A DNA stretch of 64,000 nt, taken from assembly GCF_030463565.1 (NCBI RefSeq), contig NC_134646.1, forward strand, positions 15,776,001 to 15,840,000, written 5' to 3'. This document shows positions 60,125 to 64,000 of the stretch, piece after piece. Source of the DNA: Pelecanus crispus (Eukaryota; Chordata; Aves; Pelecaniformes; Pelecanidae). The notes under the pieces are model-generated. The model saw nothing but the letters and a program-made list of their open reading frames with translations. It had not been told where the DNA came from and searched no databases. Position numbers and translations under genes: made by a program. Numbering within the stretch: the stretch's first letter is position 1; the number at the start of each line of letters is the position of its first letter.

Positions 60125-63100
60125 AAACAGGACAATGTTTGGCAAGAACGGTGATGTCCTATGTTAGGCCAGCTGATAGGCTTTGCAGCTCAAAGGAGAA
60201 AACAAGCTGAGAGGCACACAAGGCCTTTCTTAGTCTGAAACAAAAGCAGCAAACCTCGTTAAACCTTGTTTTGTAGTGATTTACAAAGCCTACACAGGCT
60301 TTTGGTGAACTTGATTCCCATGACGTTTGCCATACTACCCTTCTAAAAGGAACAATTTTACTTCTGAATTAGGTATTTGATCTGCATGCAGTGTTTTGTA
60401 AGTAGGTGTTAGTATATTTATAAAATATGTTTTTAAAACCCTATTTATATTAATAAAGACGCATTTTACATATATGAAAAAATCTTTCATTTAAAAACCC
60501 ACCTTTTCTCTATTTGCTCAAATATCTTTCAAGAATTAAATGATATTCGTATTGGGACAAAATATTTAAATCCCATACTGGCTATTTTTTTGAATTCTCA
60601 ACCTTAGTGCAGTTGACTTAGCACAGAAAACCAGTGTTTGATAATGTATGGCTGATAACATCAGTAATGTGACAGATAATTAGTACCTGTAATTTTCCCG
60701 TGACTTAACCCAGTTGCATCTTTTTTGGTGATTATGAGAAATAGTCTGTAACATGCTCTGTAAAAGAAAATGCAAAATTTTCAAACAAGATGCCCAAAGG
60801 TGTTTTAAAAAAAAAATATATATATTTGCGTAAATATGTATTTGGACATGGCATGCTCTCTTTTAGACATTTCTTTTTGGAAAGCCATTACTGAAGAAGC
60901 TCTCTTCCTTACACATATAGCACAGTATTCTGTACTTCAGTGAGGCAGTATACAGCTTTCATTACAATGACAAATACTGAAATGTTAAAAATAGATTAAG
61001 CTTTAAGAATCCCAGATATTTTCAAATAACAAAGAGTGATTTATGTGGGCTCATTTTGCACTTTGACAAAATATAGAGGCGCTTTTGTACTATGATTAGC
61101 AAGGGTGCTGATGTCAGTTCGCTTGTCTAGCTTTAAGCTTTATTCTGCTGCTAAATTGTGCTTTGTACTGTAATCCAGAGAACCTTTGTATCTGCCTTAT
61201 TAGTGTGTAGTTTATGGAATTGCTTTTGTTTTTGAATATAATCTGTGCCAGTTTCAGTGAGTGTGACTCATTATATGACTGAAATAAACATTCACATATG
61301 CATTATGTGAAAACTCTTCAAAAATAGTAGCAGGTGCTGGTAGGCTAAATTCAATGTTTTTAAGTACTTTATAGTTGCTATTTTGTAGCCTGAAGGGCTG
61401 AAAGCAAATTCTGTTTAGCTGGTTGATTTTCTGAATTTTTAAGAGTCCTATTTACTCATTAATGCTTAACAGAGATTGTGAGGATTGCTAAGACTCTTTC
61501 ACTCCTTAACACAGTACTAGAAATAAACTTCTAGAAGAGGCACACTTGGTTGATACAGAGTTGATTTTTCTTTTTTTTTTTTTACACAAATCTTGAGACA
61601 AAATGTATCGTGCTTCTTAATTGCTCTTGTTCCCTCTCCTGTCTCTAATCTCTTTCCTCCTGACTTAAGCTTTGAAAATTTCATCTGAATGACTGAAAGC
61701 TGAGCTTAAGATAAAGCTAGTTTCTGATGCAACAGTTTTGCAGTTTGGTTCGTAACAGTTATCTGTGATCGACCTTCTCTGGAGAGAGAGCCTACGATAT
61801 TGAAGTTTCCTGTTATCCCAGCATCTAAGTTGTCACTTGATTTGGAAACAGGAAACAAAACAAACTTTGCCAGTGTTTTTGGGTCACTGTTAAACACTGC
61901 TTATCAGCTGAGCTACTGGAAGATGCTCACATTTGAAATCTAAATTGAAGGCGTTTCATCTGTTACATCTTCTATTGCTGTGGTTTACTGTTCACACAGT
62001 TAAACTTACTGCTACTGTGGAAATAGTTGATTGAGACCTTGACTTGATTCACACAGTTCAGCGTTTAGAGGCACATGCTGTATTCACAACTACAATAAAT
62101 ATACTTGTTTTATAATGTATAACCAGTCATCTTAAATAACCTTTAGAGGCTTGGTAGTTGGAGAATGGATCACAAGCCTTAATTAAGCTGTCTGGCATTT
62201 TTCCCTTTCTCCTGTTTTCTGTATTATCGTTTCATAATAGCGTCCTAAGCTTGATACCCAAAAAAGGCATGCCCACTTGACAATGAGGGTTTTGTGAGTC
62301 TAGTGCAAAGCTGACAGCGCTACTTTGGAGCTGGAAGATGGCAGTGCAGTTCTAGCTCTTTGTCCTTTATGTACTCCCTCCACTAGTTTGTTTGAAGGTA
62401 ACAGCTACATAAAAATGAAATGTGAACACTCTTGTGCCTCAGGAAAATGGGTCTGAATCTTTTCCTAATACGTAGTAGGAAACTCTTGCTTTCAAAGCTA
62501 CATCCCAGTGTGTAAAGGACATCACGTATCTTGAACTCTTCTGGGACCGTCCTCGTCGATTTAATTCCTTTCCTTGGTTAGCATGCAGCCAGGGCTGGCC
62601 AAAAGGAAAACTCACTCACCTGCTTTATTTTTTTTTTTTTTTTCTTCTTTGTTTTTTGTCCTTCCAAAGGACTTGCTGGCGACTTTGAATATCTTAAAGA
62701 AGTTTTAAATGGGGTGCCTGGGGGCATGGTGTGAGTCTGCGGTGTAATGTGCAGTGGCTTGGCTACTGCATTGATTTGCCTTGGTCGCCAACTTTGCTGA
62801 AAAGCGTAAAAACAAATGGGCAAAACAGTGATGGCTCCCCACTGTGTCCAGGCTCTACTTTCAGATTTCTAACTGTGAATGCAGTGCAGCTCTTCTGGTG
62901 GGCAATGGCAGTACGTCTAGTTTCTTCTGTAATTCTGTGGTTCTACCGTGCCCATTATCCTGGCATTTGTGCATATAAGGAAGCTTATAGCATAGAATGC
63001 TGTATTGCTGGTAGAGCTGTGGAACCAAAATGCAGCTAAGTGGGGCAATGAAGATGCTGTTGGTAATGCCACGACAGTTGTATGCAAACGTTGGTTTCTT

Positions 63101-63959
63101 GGTTTGAGTTAGCATCTTTGGTGAGAATTATGCCAGGTGCCGGAGGCCCACAGGAATGAAAGGCAGCTGAAGATTAGTTGGAAGATGAGGCATTTGAGTT
63201 GCGCTTTTCTCCCAGACGAGCTTCTTTCTCTCTGCAGTGGCAGGAACAAGCATGGTGTCGGGTTGTGAAATGTATTTCTTCTGTGGACATACCTTCCACA
63301 GAGACTGGTTTTTATGTGGTAAAACTGTAACGTTTCATCCTTCTCTCCATCCCCATCTCTCTAACGGTTTCCAAAATAATAATGTAGCTCTTTGTCTATA
63401 AAAAGTACTATTGTAGAAATATTATGAGGTTCTGAGTGCAGAGTTCCCCAAACATTGAGGCGAGTGTACAACGTGAGCATTGTCTGTTCACTAAATGCAG
63501 GTCGCTATCGTTGAGTATCAGTGAAAAATTCAGAGTTAAAATGCATCAGCCTGAAGCAGCAGATACCGGAAACAAGACAGTACGGAGCACTTAAAGATAT
63601 ATCTTTATTTTGTCTTCCCCATGCCTACGTCAGCTTTCTTCAGAAGTCTTTTGTGTGCTTTTTTTCCCTTTCCTGGTCCCCTCCCCTCTTTTTTCTTTCA
63701 TCCTTTCTCATTTTGTAAACAGTGATGTAATTATATGTCCCCTTCTTAAAAACAAAGCTCAAATACAGAAGAAATAAACTTTTAAAATACAAATTCACTA
63801 ATCCTCTAGTCCACTACGGTAACAATATGTAAACAGATTGCGTTAAATGTAGGTAACTGGTGTGTAATCTCTTAGAATTATAATTGACCTGTGTATTACT
63901 CGGTTCAACCCAGGTTGAAACCATACACAAAAGGTAACAGGCTTAAAGTATGATTTCTT

Positions 63960-64000
63960 CCTTCTAATTTTTCTCCCCTTTTTCTCTCTCCAATTTTCAG
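63960..64000 (+). other. GAB1: Splice acceptor, probable start of GAB1 exon 2
   Basis: The last 41 bases are nearly all pyrimidine and end in CCAATTTTCAG exactly at the final base. A branch-point-like TTCTAAT lies at about 63962-63969, some 33 bases before the AG. This is the strongest complete acceptor seen on the plus strand. The next coding exon of GAB1 has not appeared anywhere in the intron, so exon 2 of the PH domain is expected to start at the first base outside the window. Confidence 0.7.

Larger units (their letters stand above)
56871..63950. other. Intron 1 body, no gene recognised
   Basis: AT-rich intronic DNA. It contains T/A junctions (57191-57223, 58034-58057, 59791-59812), a 23-base C run (58784-58806), a 16-bp tandem duplication (60093-60124) and an AP-1 consensus TGACTCA (61264-61270) in otherwise plain sequence. 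No exon, RNA gene or recognisable transposon is seen. Confidence 0.65.
5979..64000 (+). other. GAB1: GAB1 intron 1
   Basis: Everything after the exon 1 donor reads as one very long intron. No part of the next GAB1 coding exon (which should begin with AWKRRWF-like residues of the PH domain) is present. If the acceptor at the end of the window is the real one, the intron is 58,022 bp. Long first introns holding enhancers and alternative promoters are common in signalling genes. Confidence 0.85.

Noticed and set aside
1..64000. tRNA, rRNA, snRNA, CRISPR array, bacterial-type operon or a new multi-gene system
   Set aside because: I looked on both strands for cloverleaf boxes, regularly spaced repeats and clustered long frames and saw none. 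The window is a vertebrate promoter and first intron.

Overview
The window is vertebrate nuclear DNA, almost certainly from a bird. It carries CR1 LINE copies of the avian type, including the characteristic 3' end with an ATTCTATG-like octamer tail, and a solo LTR with the familiar avian endogenous-retrovirus ends. It is AT-rich, full of homopolymer runs, and has one strong CpG island. Gene content is very low: I can support one protein-coding exon.

Layout. Positions 1-530 hold two CR1 3' ends in the same orientation. Positions 531-5596 are upstream intergenic sequence, with one unexpected CpG-dense patch at about 3250-3900 that has a TATA box at its edge. A 200-base run of N (5597-5796) falls where the core promoter and most of the 5' UTR should be. 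From 5797 to about 6660 is a dense CpG island containing the first coding exon of GAB1 (5907-5978, 24 codons, plus strand), which ends in a clear GTGAGT donor. The rest, 5979-64000, reads as GAB1 intron 1. The final bases form a textbook acceptor (branch-point-like sequence, long pyrimidine tract, TTTTCAG), so exon 2 probably begins at the first base beyond the window. That would make the intron 58,022 bp.

Inside the intron I recognise a degenerate reverse-oriented CR1 (about 40525-41735), a 570-bp solo LTR (55983-56552), simple repeats, and many long T, A, C and G runs. Two other patches are GC- or CpG-enriched: 25560-26110 (strong) and about 31430-31920 (weaker). The first contains a short open frame that ends in phase 0 at a good splice donor, the phase needed to join GAB1 exon 2. 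That is a hypothesis for an alternative first exon.

The window therefore describes promoter architecture and first-intron regulation of a docking-protein gene. GAB1 is a GRB2-associated scaffold with an N-terminal PH domain that acts downstream of receptor tyrosine kinases. I found no operon-like, CRISPR, RNA-gene or new coding system. Most open frames in the window are short chance frames.
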